A DNA stretch of 41,906 bases from Christensenella sp. UBA5394 (GTDB taxonomy: Bacteria; Bacillota; Clostridia; Christensenellales; CAG-138), in contig DHOI01000001.1 of assembly GCA_002409725.1 (NCBI GenBank), forward strand, positions 653 to 42,558, given 5' to 3'. Both the position numbers and the translations under genes were made by a program. The notes below the pieces were generated by a model, which was not told where the DNA came from, searched no databases, and saw nothing but the letters and a program-made list of their open reading frames with translations. How positions within the stretch are numbered: the stretch's first letter is position 1; each line of letters starts with the position of its first letter. Of the stretch, positions 25,938 to 33,302 are shown piece by piece.

Positions 25938-27715
25938 GCTCCCCCAGCCTCCCCCAAAATGCGTTTGAGCCGCCAAAGGGTATCCTCCTCTGCCAGGGCG
26001 CGCACATAGGTGCCCGCCTCCTCGTGGCGCTCCTCCAATATGCGCGCGTCCTCGCGCAAAAGCGCCATGGCCTCGTATTTATCATAGGGTACCAGCAGTT
26101 CCACCTCTTTACGGCTGCTGGAGAGCTTTTGCTCTACAGCAGCCAGCAAGGCATGCACGCCGGCCCCCGTGAGGGCGCTGATAGCCAGCCCATCCTGCGG
26201 CGGGGGCGCCAACTGCGCATCGGATTTATTATAGACCCGGATGCTGGGGATATCCCCCGCGCCGAGATCTGCCAGCACCTTTTCCACCACCTCGCGCTGG
26301 CTCTCGTAGTGGTCGGAGGAAACGTCGATCACATGCAAGATCAAATCCGCCTGGCGCACCTCCTCCAGCGTAGATTGAAAAGCCTGGATCAGATCATGCG
26401 GCAGCTTATTGATAAACCCCACGGTATCGCTCAAAAGGATTTGCGTGCCGCTGGGCAGGGCCGCCTGGCGCACCACCGGATCCAGCGTGGCGAAAAGCTT
26501 GTTTTCCGCCAGCACGCCCGCACCCGTGAGCGCGTTTAGAAGAGTGCTCTTACCCGCGTTGGTATAGCCCACCAGGGCCACGCGGGGCACGGTGTCCTTT
26601 TGCCGCCGCTCGCGGCGGAGGCCTCGCTGCTTCTCCACGGCTTTTAGTTCCTCGCCCAGCTCGTAGATGCGGCGGCGGATGCGGCGCTTATCGCTCTCCA
26701 GCTTGGTTTCGCCCGGGCCTCTGGCGATCGTTCCCGCGCCCTGGCGGGAAAGCGCCTTGCCCTGGCCGAAGATGCGAGGCAGCTCGTATTTGAGCTGGGC
26801 AAGCTCCACCTGCAGCTTGCCCTCCCGGCTCTGCGCGTGGCGGGCGAAGATATCCAAAATAAGGGCGGTGCGGTCGATCACCCGCACACCGGTGATGGCC
26901 TCTAAATTGCGGGCCTGCACGGGGCTCAACTCGTCGTCGAAAATCAGCAGGTCCGCTTCCAGGGCGCTGGCGGAGAGCGAAAGCTCCTCCGCCTTGCCGC
27001 TGCCAATATAGGTGGCATTGTCGATCTCCCGCTTGCGCTGGGTGGAGCGTCCCACCACCACGGCCCCGGCCGTGGCCGCCAGCTCGCCAAGCTCTGCCAG
27101 GGTATCGTAGGGCGCGTCGTTCTCCAGCCCTACCAAAATGGCCCGCTCGGGCGTGGCTTCCCGCACATCCTTGGTGGCGCTCTTGAAACGCTCGTCCGCC
27201 AGATAGATTTCCTGCATCAGCGCCCGCTGTGACAGCTTGTGGGGCCGCAAAGGGCCATAGAGCAGTACCTGGCGGGTGCCGTCCTCTTCCATCTCGCCCA
27301 GATAGCCGGCATAAAAATTCACTGGCTGGCCCTCGGCGCCCACGCCCAGCGCGGCCATGGCATCCAAGCGCATGGAACGCAGGGTACCCGCGTCCACACC
27401 GGAAAGGCGGCCGTCGCCGTTGGGGTGGGTATGGATGCAGCGTACGCCGCAAAGCCGGTCTTCATTGCGCACCAGGCGCATATTCGGCATGGAGACCTTG
27501 CCGCTATCGCCAATAGAGACATCCGTTACGCGGCCATCCCGGCCAATGTAGACGGATAGCTCCCGGCCGATGGCCCCGGTATATTCCGCCATGGCTTCAA
27601 GCAGCTCAAAGGAGGCGAATACGTTCGCCTCCATACGCATTTCATACAGGGCTGCGATCCGTTCGAGTAGGGTGTTACGGATGCCCTCGACATTGCCGTT
27701 TACTTTATTTTCCAT
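25934..27715 (-). CDS. hflX: GTPase HflX, long form with N-terminal JAMM-like domain
   Basis: A 593-residue ribosome-associated GTPase that splits stalled or hibernating ribosomes. The standard HflX part starts near residue 190: GTP-bdg_N domain with GSGKAEEL, LIFDDELSPVQARNLE and a coiled-coil linker, then G1 GYTNAGKST, G3 DTVGF and G4 NKSD. The first 190 residues are an added domain carrying HTHPNGDGRLSGVD (95-108), which matches the JAMM/MPN metalloprotease pattern HxHx7SxxD, with Glu52 in RELSVYI as a candidate fifth residue. I recall similar long HflX proteins in other Clostridia. The ribosome binding site AAGGAG is only three bases from the ATG. It is coupled to the tmk-like gene downstream. 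Confidence 0.93.
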   Translation of the reverse strand: MENKVNGNVEGIRNTLLERIAALYEMRMEANVFASFELLEAMAEYTGAIGRELSVYIGRDGRVTDVSIGDSGKVSMPNMRLVRNEDRLCGVRCIHTHPNGDGRLSGVDAGTLRSMRLDAMAALGVGAEGQPVNFYAGYLGEMEEDGTRQVLLYGPLRPHKLSQRALMQEIYLADERFKSATKDVREATPERAILVGLENDAPYDTLAELGELAATAGAVVVGRSTQRKREIDNATYIGSGKAEELSLSASALEADLLIFDDELSPVQARNLEAITGVRVIDRTALILDIFARHAQSREGKLQVELAQLKYELPRIFGQGKALSRQGAGTIARGPGETKLESDKRRIRRRIYELGEELKAVEKQRGLRRERRQKDTVPRVALVGYTNAGKSTLLNALTGAGVLAENKLFATLDPVVRQAALPSGTQILLSDTVGFINKLPHDLIQAFQSTLEEVRQADLILHVIDVSSDHYESQREVVEKVLADLGAGDIPSIRVYNKSDAQLAPPPQDGLAISALTGAGVHALLAAVEQKLSSSRKEVELLVPYDKYEAMALLREDARILEERHEEAGTYVRALAEEDTLWRLKRILGEAGGA

Positions 27716-27731
27716 GCGCTCCTTGGGCCGG

Positions 27732-29588
27732 CTAGGCCGCTGGTTTGACGTAATTTTTCAAATAATTCAGGTCGACCCCGTAAATCAGGCCGCCCCGGGT
27801 GCCTACCACCGCCATGTTGTTATACACGGCCGGCGAGGCCTCAATATTGCTGCCCAGGCTCATCTCGTTGATGATCGTGCCGGTCTGCCCGTCGATCAGG
27901 TGGATATAGCCGGACTTGTTGCACTGGATGAGGTAGCCCTTGCCATTGGCGTCATAGACCGCCACCGGGGAGGACCAGGGATAACCCGCGAAATCGCATT
28001 CCCATTTCACGCTCAGATCCGCCGTGTTGAAGGCCACCAGCTTGCCCTTCATGCCCTCCGTCATAGCGATGGGCACGAAGATCAGGCCCTCGAGGTCGTT
28101 TTTGCCCAGGGCCAGGGTGCCCTGCACGCCGCCGGAAACCTGGCTGGGCTCGGCGATCGTTTGGCAATGGTAATCCTCGTTTTTGGCCACGATCTGGCCG
28201 GTCACAGCGTCGATCTTCCAGATGGGGATCAGTGCCGTGCTGTTGGCGCCGGCCCGCCAGCCTGGGTGGAAGGAGGTGGAGGTATAGACATACGGGTGCT
28301 GATCCGGCCCCTCGAGGGAAAGCACGGGCGTACAGTTGGTGTCGTCTAAAGTATCCTGCACCCAGACGGCCTTGAGGGTGTTCAGATCGAGGCAGATCAT
28401 ATGGCCGCCGTTATCCGTAAAGATGGCGTGCCCGCGCCAGATGATGACGCTGTCCTCTACGCCCAGCCACCAGCCCTCGGAGCCATCCTTGGTTGCGGTG
28501 GAATTGCTGCGCGTGCCCTTGTAGCGCCACTTCACCGTTTCCGGTGCGATGGAGATCGAACCCGCGCTTTGGTCATACTGGGTGTTGAGCTTGATGGTAT
28601 AGAGGATGCCCGATTCACCGGGATATATAAGGGTATCGGTCTCGGCATCCACAAGGGCGGAGCTGTCGAAATAGGAGAGGCCCCGCAGGGAGAAGCCGTC
28701 CCCCGCGCCAAATTCATAGAGGATCTTTCCGTCGATCAGGCTGATGATGAAGGCCCGGCTGCTACCCTTGCCGCCCGTGGGGCTGTCGTCCCCGCTGCCT
28801 ACATACATAAGCGGATAGCCGCGCGGATCGAGCGCGCCCGCGCCCTTGAAGGGATAGCCCATGTTGATGGCGTCACGGGTCTTCTCGCCCGTATATAGAT
28901 TGAGGAAGTAAATATGCCCATCCATGGTGGCGTAGATGACCTCTACGAGATCGGGGTCGTTCTTGGCCTTCTCGTATAGATTCATGATGCGCTTGGTCTC
29001 CTGCGGCCACTTGACGATTAAGGGCTGGCCCGTCCAGCCGCAGCCCGTCCAGCTGCCCTCGCCATACATCTTGCTCAGGCTCCCTACGGAGAAAGTCCAG
29101 GGCTCGCTGGCCGTGCCTGTGAAATCCACTGTGCCGTAGGCCGCGCTGTCGCGGAAGTTGTTGCCGCGGAAGCCTATCACGCCTGGGAGCTCGGTGTATT
29201 TATCCCCTTGGTAAAAATCGATGGGTTCGGCCCGCGTATAGCCCGTCGTTTGCGCGCCGCCCGCCTCGATGGCCTCCTCCAGCCCAAAATCGCCGGGGGT
29301 TGTGCCGGAAATGGCGCCGGGGCTAAAACTGGGCACAGGCGTGGGCGTAGGCTCCGGTGTTTGTGTGGGCACGGGGGTCGGTGTTTCCTTATTAAAGAGG
29401 CTGCTGATAAAGCCCGGCTTATCCCCTTCGTCTCCCTCGCCCTCCGACCTATCTGCAGTGCAGCTCTTGATGAGCAGCACGGCCATGGCGATAACCGCGA
29501 TGAGTAGCACCAGCAGCAGGAACACCCTGCCGTAATTAATCCGCACCCTGCGGCGGCGCCTTCTCTTCTTACCCGTTTGTGAACCCAT
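27732..29588 (-). CDS. Membrane-anchored PQQ-like beta-propeller protein
   Basis: A 618-residue protein with a basic cytoplasmic N-terminus (GKKRRRRRRVRINYGR), one membrane helix (about 21-40), an acidic then Pro/Thr-rich linker (PTPVPTQTPEPTPTPVPS, about 71-89), and a large extracellular domain. That domain contains repeated beta-propeller strands of the PQQ type (for example GHMICLDLNTLKAVW, GKLVAFNTADLSVKWECD, GYIHLIDGQTGTII, GGLIYGVDLNYL). There is no sign of quinone ligands or haem, so a binding or scaffold role is more likely than a dehydrogenase. A promoter at 29633-29661 serves it, and hflX follows 16 bases after its stop. Confidence 0.85.
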   Translation of the reverse strand: MGSQTGKKRRRRRRVRINYGRVFLLLVLLIAVIAMAVLLIKSCTADRSEGEGDEGDKPGFISSLFNKETPTPVPTQTPEPTPTPVPSFSPGAISGTTPGDFGLEEAIEAGGAQTTGYTRAEPIDFYQGDKYTELPGVIGFRGNNFRDSAAYGTVDFTGTASEPWTFSVGSLSKMYGEGSWTGCGWTGQPLIVKWPQETKRIMNLYEKAKNDPDLVEVIYATMDGHIYFLNLYTGEKTRDAINMGYPFKGAGALDPRGYPLMYVGSGDDSPTGGKGSSRAFIISLIDGKILYEFGAGDGFSLRGLSYFDSSALVDAETDTLIYPGESGILYTIKLNTQYDQSAGSISIAPETVKWRYKGTRSNSTATKDGSEGWWLGVEDSVIIWRGHAIFTDNGGHMICLDLNTLKAVWVQDTLDDTNCTPVLSLEGPDQHPYVYTSTSFHPGWRAGANSTALIPIWKIDAVTGQIVAKNEDYHCQTIAEPSQVSGGVQGTLALGKNDLEGLIFVPIAMTEGMKGKLVAFNTADLSVKWECDFAGYPWSSPVAVYDANGKGYLIQCNKSGYIHLIDGQTGTIINEMSLGSNIEASPAVYNNMAVVGTRGGLIYGVDLNYLKNYVKPAA

Positions 29589-29632
29589 TTCCTTACCTCG
29601 TTGCTTGCTGTCGAATTTTCATTACCTGTTAA

Positions 29633-29661
29633 ATTATACCCTAACCGCGCCCATACGACAA
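29633..29661 (-). promoter_or_regulatory. Sigma-A promoter of the propeller gene-hflX run
   Basis: Minus strand TTGTCG (29661-29656), 17-base spacer, TATAAT (29638-29633). Predicted start near 29626; the leader to the ATG at 29588 is about 38 bases. Confidence 0.75.
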
Positions 29662-29701
29662 GCGCGGCGGGCCAATGGGCCATGAACAATGTGTAAACGC
29701 G

Positions 29702-29735
29702 GCAAAGAACCCCCGCATACGCAGGGGCCCTTTGC
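29702..29735 (-). terminator. Hairpin terminator after the small membrane-protein gene
   Basis: On the minus strand CCCCTGC, loop GTAT and GCGGGGG are followed by TTCTTTG; outer arms GCAAAG and CTTTGC lengthen the stem. It lies about 65 bases past the stop of the gene at 29799. Confidence 0.6.
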
Positions 29736-29798
29736 ATGGCGCTTATTCAATTATTATGTTTATCCCGTGGGAAGGGGATACGAAAAAAGGGATAGGCG

Positions 29799-30014
29799 CT
29801 AGGCCGCCCGAGAGCCGGCGTCCTCCATGGTGGAAACATAGAGCGTTTGCTTGCGGTGCTGCACCTGGCCGGTGGCCTGCCGCCGGGCCTGGCGGCGCGC
29901 GGCCTGGGCTTTACGGCGCTTGGCCTCGGCGGCCTCCTTAAGGGAAAACGCGCCCAGCAGCCCCAGAATGATGCCGGGGAGCATGAAGGTAAAGAACAGG
30001 CCGAAATAATTCAT
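29799..30014 (-). CDS. Small membrane protein divergent from the LexA-like regulator
   Basis: A 71-residue protein: an N-terminal membrane helix (NYFGLFFTFMLPGIILGLLGAF, split here by position 4-24), a long basic helix rich in Ala, Arg and Lys (KEAAEAKRRKAQAARRQARR), and a tail ending SRAA. The ATG at 30014 has AGGAGGT five bases upstream; the frame to 30101 runs back to the promoter and lacks a site. The promoter at 30100-30128 is a perfect consensus with a palindrome in its spacer, so expression is probably strong but repressed. I recognise no family. Location opposite a LexA-like gene recalls lexA-yneA of Bacillus, but there is no LysM domain, so any cell-division role is speculation. Confidence 0.7.
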   Translation of the reverse strand: MNYFGLFFTFMLPGIILGLLGAFSLKEAAEAKRRKAQAARRQARRQATGQVQHRKQTLYVSTMEDAGSRAA

Positions 30015-30043
30015 AGGGTACCTCCTATTGCAAGGATCCGAAA

Positions 30044-30060
30044 TGGAAACTTTGTTTCCA
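30044..30060. promoter_or_regulatory. Perfect inverted repeat in the leader of the small membrane-protein gene
   Basis: TGGAAAC, TTT, GTTTCCA: a 7-bp perfect palindrome with a 3-bp centre, about 35-50 bases downstream of the predicted start of the minus-strand transcript and upstream of its ribosome binding site. It could be a second operator for the divergent regulator or a small leader hairpin. Confidence 0.5.
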
Positions 30061-30099
30061 GATGGGATCGTAAAGGCTCCTTCTCTTGTTTGTACTGCC

Positions 30100-30128
30100 A
30101 TTATAATATCTTATTAAGATACTGTCAA
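30100..30128 (-). promoter_or_regulatory. Consensus promoter with palindromic operator in the spacer
   Basis: Minus strand TTGACA (30128-30123), exactly 17 bases, TATAAT (30105-30100): both hexamers are perfect. The spacer contains the perfect palindrome TATCTTATTAAGATA (30107-30121), 7-bp arms around one central base. A repressor bound there would block RNA polymerase directly. The start is near 30093, 79 bases upstream of the ATG at 30014. Confidence 0.85.
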
Positions 30129-30171
30129 TCCCATTTTGGGTACTTTTCTGGCTTTTTTATAAAAATTCTCC

Positions 30172-30200
30172 TTGTGTTTGATTTCCAGGTAGGATACAAT
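30172..30200 (+). promoter_or_regulatory. Sigma-A promoter of the LexA-like regulator gene
   Basis: TTGTGT at 30172-30177, 17-base spacer, TACAAT at 30195-30200. Predicted start near 30207, 29 bases before the ATG. No palindrome overlaps it, unlike the divergent promoter. Confidence 0.7.
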
Positions 30201-30235
30201 AGAAAAAACGCGTCAAGCTGCTTTCAGGAGGGTTC

Positions 30236-30871
30236 ATGAACCGCTTAAAAGAACTACGCCAGGCCAGGGGCTTCACCCAGGAGGATGTTGCCCGGGCCGT
30301 GGGCCTGCAAAAGGCCGCCATCTGCAAATATGAGACCGGCCGCGTTTCCATCCCGCCGGATACGCTCATGGTGCTCTGTGATATGTTCGGCGTTTCCGCC
30401 GATCACATGCTCTGCCGCCAGGCGCCCGTAACGTCGCTGCATAAAACCCCGGCCACCCTGAGCGGCTTCTTCCACCCCACGCAGGAAGAGGTCGTAGGCG
30501 TGCCCCTCTTGGGCCGGGTACACGCGGGCCTGCCGATGCTGGCGGAAGAAAACATCAGCGAATATATTCCCCTGCCCGCGGCGGAGGTGCGCGCGGGTGA
30601 ATATTTCTATATGGAAGTCGAGGGGGATTGTATGGTGGGCGCCTGCATTCCCGAGGGCGCGCTGGTGCTGGTGCGCCAGCAGAGCCGGGTGGAGAACGGG
30701 CAGATCGCCGTCATCCGCCTGGAAGACGAGGTGCTCCTGCGCAAAGTTAAGTGGATCAATAGCCAGCTGGTACTGATCCCGGCCAATACCCGCTACGAGC
30801 CCATCATTGTGGCCGGGGGGGATGTGCAGATCATCGGCCGGGTGGTAGAAGTTCGTATCCGGGGCATATGA
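30236..30871 (+). CDS. XRE-S24 (LexA/CI-like) regulator with Cys in place of the catalytic Ser
   Basis: A 211-residue repressor-type protein. Residues 1-62 are an XRE helix-turn-helix (LKELRQARGFTQEDVARAVG, then ICKYETGRVSIP). Residues about 88-208 are an S24 peptidase/LexA domain. A predicted self-cleavage site Ala97-Gly98 (GRVHAGLP), the nucleophile position Cys132 (VEGDCMVGA, where the family has GDSM) and Lys170 (VLLRKVKW) fit the E. coli LexA spacing Ala84/Ser119/Lys156 almost exactly. The Ser-to-Cys change is the oddity; it may slow or alter self-cleavage. The ribosome binding site AGGAGGG is three to four bases from the ATG. It diverges from a small membrane-protein gene whose promoter carries a palindrome, its most likely target. 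No canonical Gram-positive SOS box was seen. Confidence 0.88.
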   Translation: MNRLKELRQARGFTQEDVARAVGLQKAAICKYETGRVSIPPDTLMVLCDMFGVSADHMLCRQAPVTSLHKTPATLSGFFHPTQEEVVGVPLLGRVHAGLPMLAEENISEYIPLPAAEVRAGEYFYMEVEGDCMVGACIPEGALVLVRQQSRVENGQIAVIRLEDEVLLRKVKWINSQLVLIPANTRYEPIIVAGGDVQIIGRVVEVRIRGI

Positions 30872-30886
30872 TAAATTCTTCCTATA

Positions 30887-30895
30887 TGCTATACT
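30887..30895 (+). promoter_or_regulatory. Possible extended -10 promoter of the DUF362 gene
   Basis: TGC-TATACT at 30887-30895, an extended -10, 34 bases before the ATG at 30929 and 16 bases after the regulator stop. No good -35 hexamer is present, so read-through from the regulator gene is also possible. Confidence 0.4.
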
Positions 30896-30928
30896 GCTAT
30901 TATCAATCTAAGTGACAGAGGATGGATT

Positions 30929-32014
30929 ATGAGCAAAGTTTTATTTGCCCCCATGGGGTTCACCCGCTACGAGGTCGACCAAACCCTCCCTGCCCGTTTT
31001 GAGCGGCTGCTGGCCAAAAGCGAGATCGCAGATATGGTGGGCGGCAAAACGGTAGCTATCAAAATGCATGTGGGCGACCGCATGACTTATTCGACGATCC
31101 CACCGGTTTTCCTGCGCAGCCTGGTGAGCTTTGTCAAAGAGCACGGCGGCGATTGCTTCATTTGTGATCACGGCGTGGCCCAGCGCCAGCCACAGAACCG
31201 GGGCTATACCGAGGCCATCCTCGGCTGCCCTGTGCTGGATGATTGCGGCCACCTGCAAAAATACTATTATACAAAAGAAGTGAATTTCCGCTCCTTCAAA
31301 CATGTGGATATCGCGGGTTACATCCACGACGCGGATGTGCTGATCGATTTTTCGCACGTCAAGGGCCACGGGGCCTGCGGCTATGGCGGGGCCTGCAAAA
31401 ACATCGCTATGGGCTGCGTCACCACCCGCACCCGCCAGGAGCAGCATTCGCTCGAGGGCGGCCTCGAATGGGACGGAAGCGCCTGCATCCATTGCAACGC
31501 CTGCGTGGAAGGCTGCAACCACAATGCCAACGGCTTCAGCGATGCGGGCGAATATTGGGTGGATTACCACAACTGCACTCTCTGCCGCCATTGCCTCAAG
31601 GTATGCCCCACGGGCGCGATTTCCGCTACCGATCATAATTACGAAGATTTCCAGCAGGGCCTTGCCCTCTGCACCAAAACGGTGCTGGATACCTTCGCCC
31701 CAGGCAGCGTTTATTACCTAAATCTGCTCACCCAGATCACCATTCTCTGCGATTGCTGGGGCCTCACCACCCCGGGCCTGGTACCGGATATCGGCCTCAT
31801 GGGCTCCACGGATATAGCGTCCATCGAGCAGGCCTCGCTGGACGCCATCAAGGTAGAGAACCTGATCCCCGCCGGCCTGCCCGAGGGCTTTCCCCTGGGC
31901 GACCATGGCCACCTGTTTGAGCGCATCCACGGCAAGGATCCCTTCGTACAGATCGCTATGCTGGAAAAATATGGCCTGGGCAATAAAGCCTACGAGCTGG
32001 TCGAAGTAAAATAA
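30929..32014 (+). CDS. DUF362 protein with two 4Fe-4S motifs
   Basis: A 361-residue iron-sulfur protein of the DUF362 family. The N-terminal DUF362 region includes VAIKMHVGDRMTYSTIPP and LIDFSHVKGHGACGYGGACKN (in two parts). A ferredoxin-like insert has CIHCNACVEGC (about 189-199) and CTLCRHCLKVCP (about 216-227), enough for two 4Fe-4S clusters, though the fourth Cys of the first motif is followed by Asn-His rather than Pro. The enzyme activity of the family is unknown; a redox role in anaerobic metabolism is expected. The ribosome binding site AGAGGATGG precedes the ATG. It ends at a bidirectional terminator shared with the alcohol dehydrogenase gene. Confidence 0.88.
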   Translation: MSKVLFAPMGFTRYEVDQTLPARFERLLAKSEIADMVGGKTVAIKMHVGDRMTYSTIPPVFLRSLVSFVKEHGGDCFICDHGVAQRQPQNRGYTEAILGCPVLDDCGHLQKYYYTKEVNFRSFKHVDIAGYIHDADVLIDFSHVKGHGACGYGGACKNIAMGCVTTRTRQEQHSLEGGLEWDGSACIHCNACVEGCNHNANGFSDAGEYWVDYHNCTLCRHCLKVCPTGAISATDHNYEDFQQGLALCTKTVLDTFAPGSVYYLNLLTQITILCDCWGLTTPGLVPDIGLMGSTDIASIEQASLDAIKVENLIPAGLPEGFPLGDHGHLFERIHGKDPFVQIAMLEKYGLGNKAYELVEVK

Positions 32015-32035
32015 GCAATTTTTATGGTACAAAAC

Positions 32036-32065
32036 TAAGGCCCCGCATGCGCGGGGCCTTAGCGG
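32036..32065. terminator. Bidirectional terminator between DUF362 and alcohol dehydrogenase genes
   Basis: TAAGGCCCCGC (32036-32046) pairs perfectly with GCGGGGCCTTA (32051-32061), loop ATGC. The plus strand continues AGCGGTTTT; the minus strand continues GTTTTG. It lies 22 bases after the DUF362 stop and 24 bases after the dehydrogenase stop on the other strand. Confidence 0.85.
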
Positions 32066-32084
32066 TTTTCTCCTTAGCTGTTTT

Positions 32085-33260
32085 CTATAGAGCCAGCCTG
32101 TATATCTCCTCCATCTTCGCCTGGTCTATGGGAATCAAGTTGCGCAGGGTAACGGAGCCGTTCTGTGAGCAGCCCGCGGCCAGGGCGGGAATGTCGCTTT
32201 CATCAAAGCCCAATTCGCCAAGGCGCGTAGGCATGCCGATGGCGCGGAAGAACGCCTCCGTGCGGGCGATGCCCTCTGCGGCGGTACGTTCGGGATGGAA
32301 GAAATCCATCTCGCAACCCCATACCTTCACCGCGTAGCGGGTGAAGCGGGGCAGGTCATAGGCGCAGAGATATTTGATATAGGCTGGCCAGATCACGGCT
32401 AGGCCAGCGCCGTGGGCCACCTCGGTTTTCATGGCGCTCAATTCATGCTCCAGCTTGTGCGCGGCCATGAAATAGGCGCGGCCCGTACTCATCAGGCCGT
32501 TGTGGGAGAGCATGCCCGCCCACATCAGGGTAGCGCGGGCCTCGTAATCCTGCGGATCCTCGATGGCCTTGCGCCCGGCGGCGATGACGGCGCGCAGCAG
32601 CGCCTCGGCCATTCCGTCCAGCAGTTCGTTTTCCCCATTGAGGGAGATATAGCGCTCCGCCGTGTGCATCATGATATCCGTAATACCTGCAGCGGTTTGG
32701 TAAGGCGGCAGGGTACAGGTCAGCGCCGGGTTGAGAATGGCGAAGCGCGGGCGGTTAAGTGGGGAGGGCATACCGACCTTGCGGCCCAGCTGCTCGTTGG
32801 TGAGTACGGCGGAATCGCTACCCTCGCTCCCCGTGGCGGCAATGGTCAATATCACGCCCACGGGCAGGGCCGCTTTGGGTTCCGCCTCATTGACGAGCAA
32901 GTCCCAGGGATCCGCATCCGAAGCGAAGGCCATGGCGGCCATCTTGGCAGAGTCGATCACGCTGCCGCCGCCCACGGCCAGGACATAATCCACGCCATTC
33001 TCGCGGATAAAATCCACGGTTTTGCGGCAAAATTCCACATCCGGGTTGGGCTTAACCCCGCCCAATTCCACATAATCTACCCCGGCCTCCCGCAGGGCCT
33101 TGGTCACCTCGGCATGCAGGCCCGTGCGTAGGATGCTGCCGCCGCCATAATAAAAGAGAACTTTCTTAGCCCCTTCCTCCCGCAGGATATCCCCCGCTTG
33201 CAGGTGGGTATCCTTGCCGAAGTAATACTTCGTAGGCGTGTGAAATACGAAATTATCCAC
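32085..33260 (-). CDS. Iron-containing alcohol dehydrogenase (butanol dehydrogenase-like)
   Basis: A 391-residue NAD(P)-dependent type III alcohol dehydrogenase, similar in pattern to YugJ/BdhA. The N-terminal Rossmann-type half shows FHTPTKYYFGKDT, the GGGS cofactor loop (VLAVGGGSVIDSAK, about 93-106), and TIAATGSEGSDSAV. The metal ligands fall in the helical half: DIMMHTAERYI, HKLEHELSAMKTEVAHGAGLA (in two parts) with its His residues. It probably reduces acetaldehyde or butyraldehyde to regenerate NAD(P)+. The ATG has AAAGGAG upstream. It ends the galactose-type gene run; a shared transcript with the DMT transporter gene is likely. Confidence 0.92.
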   Translation of the reverse strand: MDNFVFHTPTKYYFGKDTHLQAGDILREEGAKKVLFYYGGGSILRTGLHAEVTKALREAGVDYVELGGVKPNPDVEFCRKTVDFIRENGVDYVLAVGGGSVIDSAKMAAMAFASDADPWDLLVNEAEPKAALPVGVILTIAATGSEGSDSAVLTNEQLGRKVGMPSPLNRPRFAILNPALTCTLPPYQTAAGITDIMMHTAERYISLNGENELLDGMAEALLRAVIAAGRKAIEDPQDYEARATLMWAGMLSHNGLMSTGRAYFMAAHKLEHELSAMKTEVAHGAGLAVIWPAYIKYLCAYDLPRFTRYAVKVWGCEMDFFHPERTAAEGIARTEAFFRAIGMPTRLGELGFDESDIPALAAGCSQNGSVTLRNLIPIDQAKMEEIYRLAL

Positions 33261-33302
33261 CCAATACTCCTTTCCGCTCGTTACCGCCTCGCGTCTTAGT
33301 GT

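Noticed and set aside
30102..30235. Canonical Gram-positive SOS box (GAAC-N4-GTTC) at the LexA-like gene
   Set aside because: No such site is present; the palindromes found have different sequences, so I do not call this the SOS regulator of the organism.
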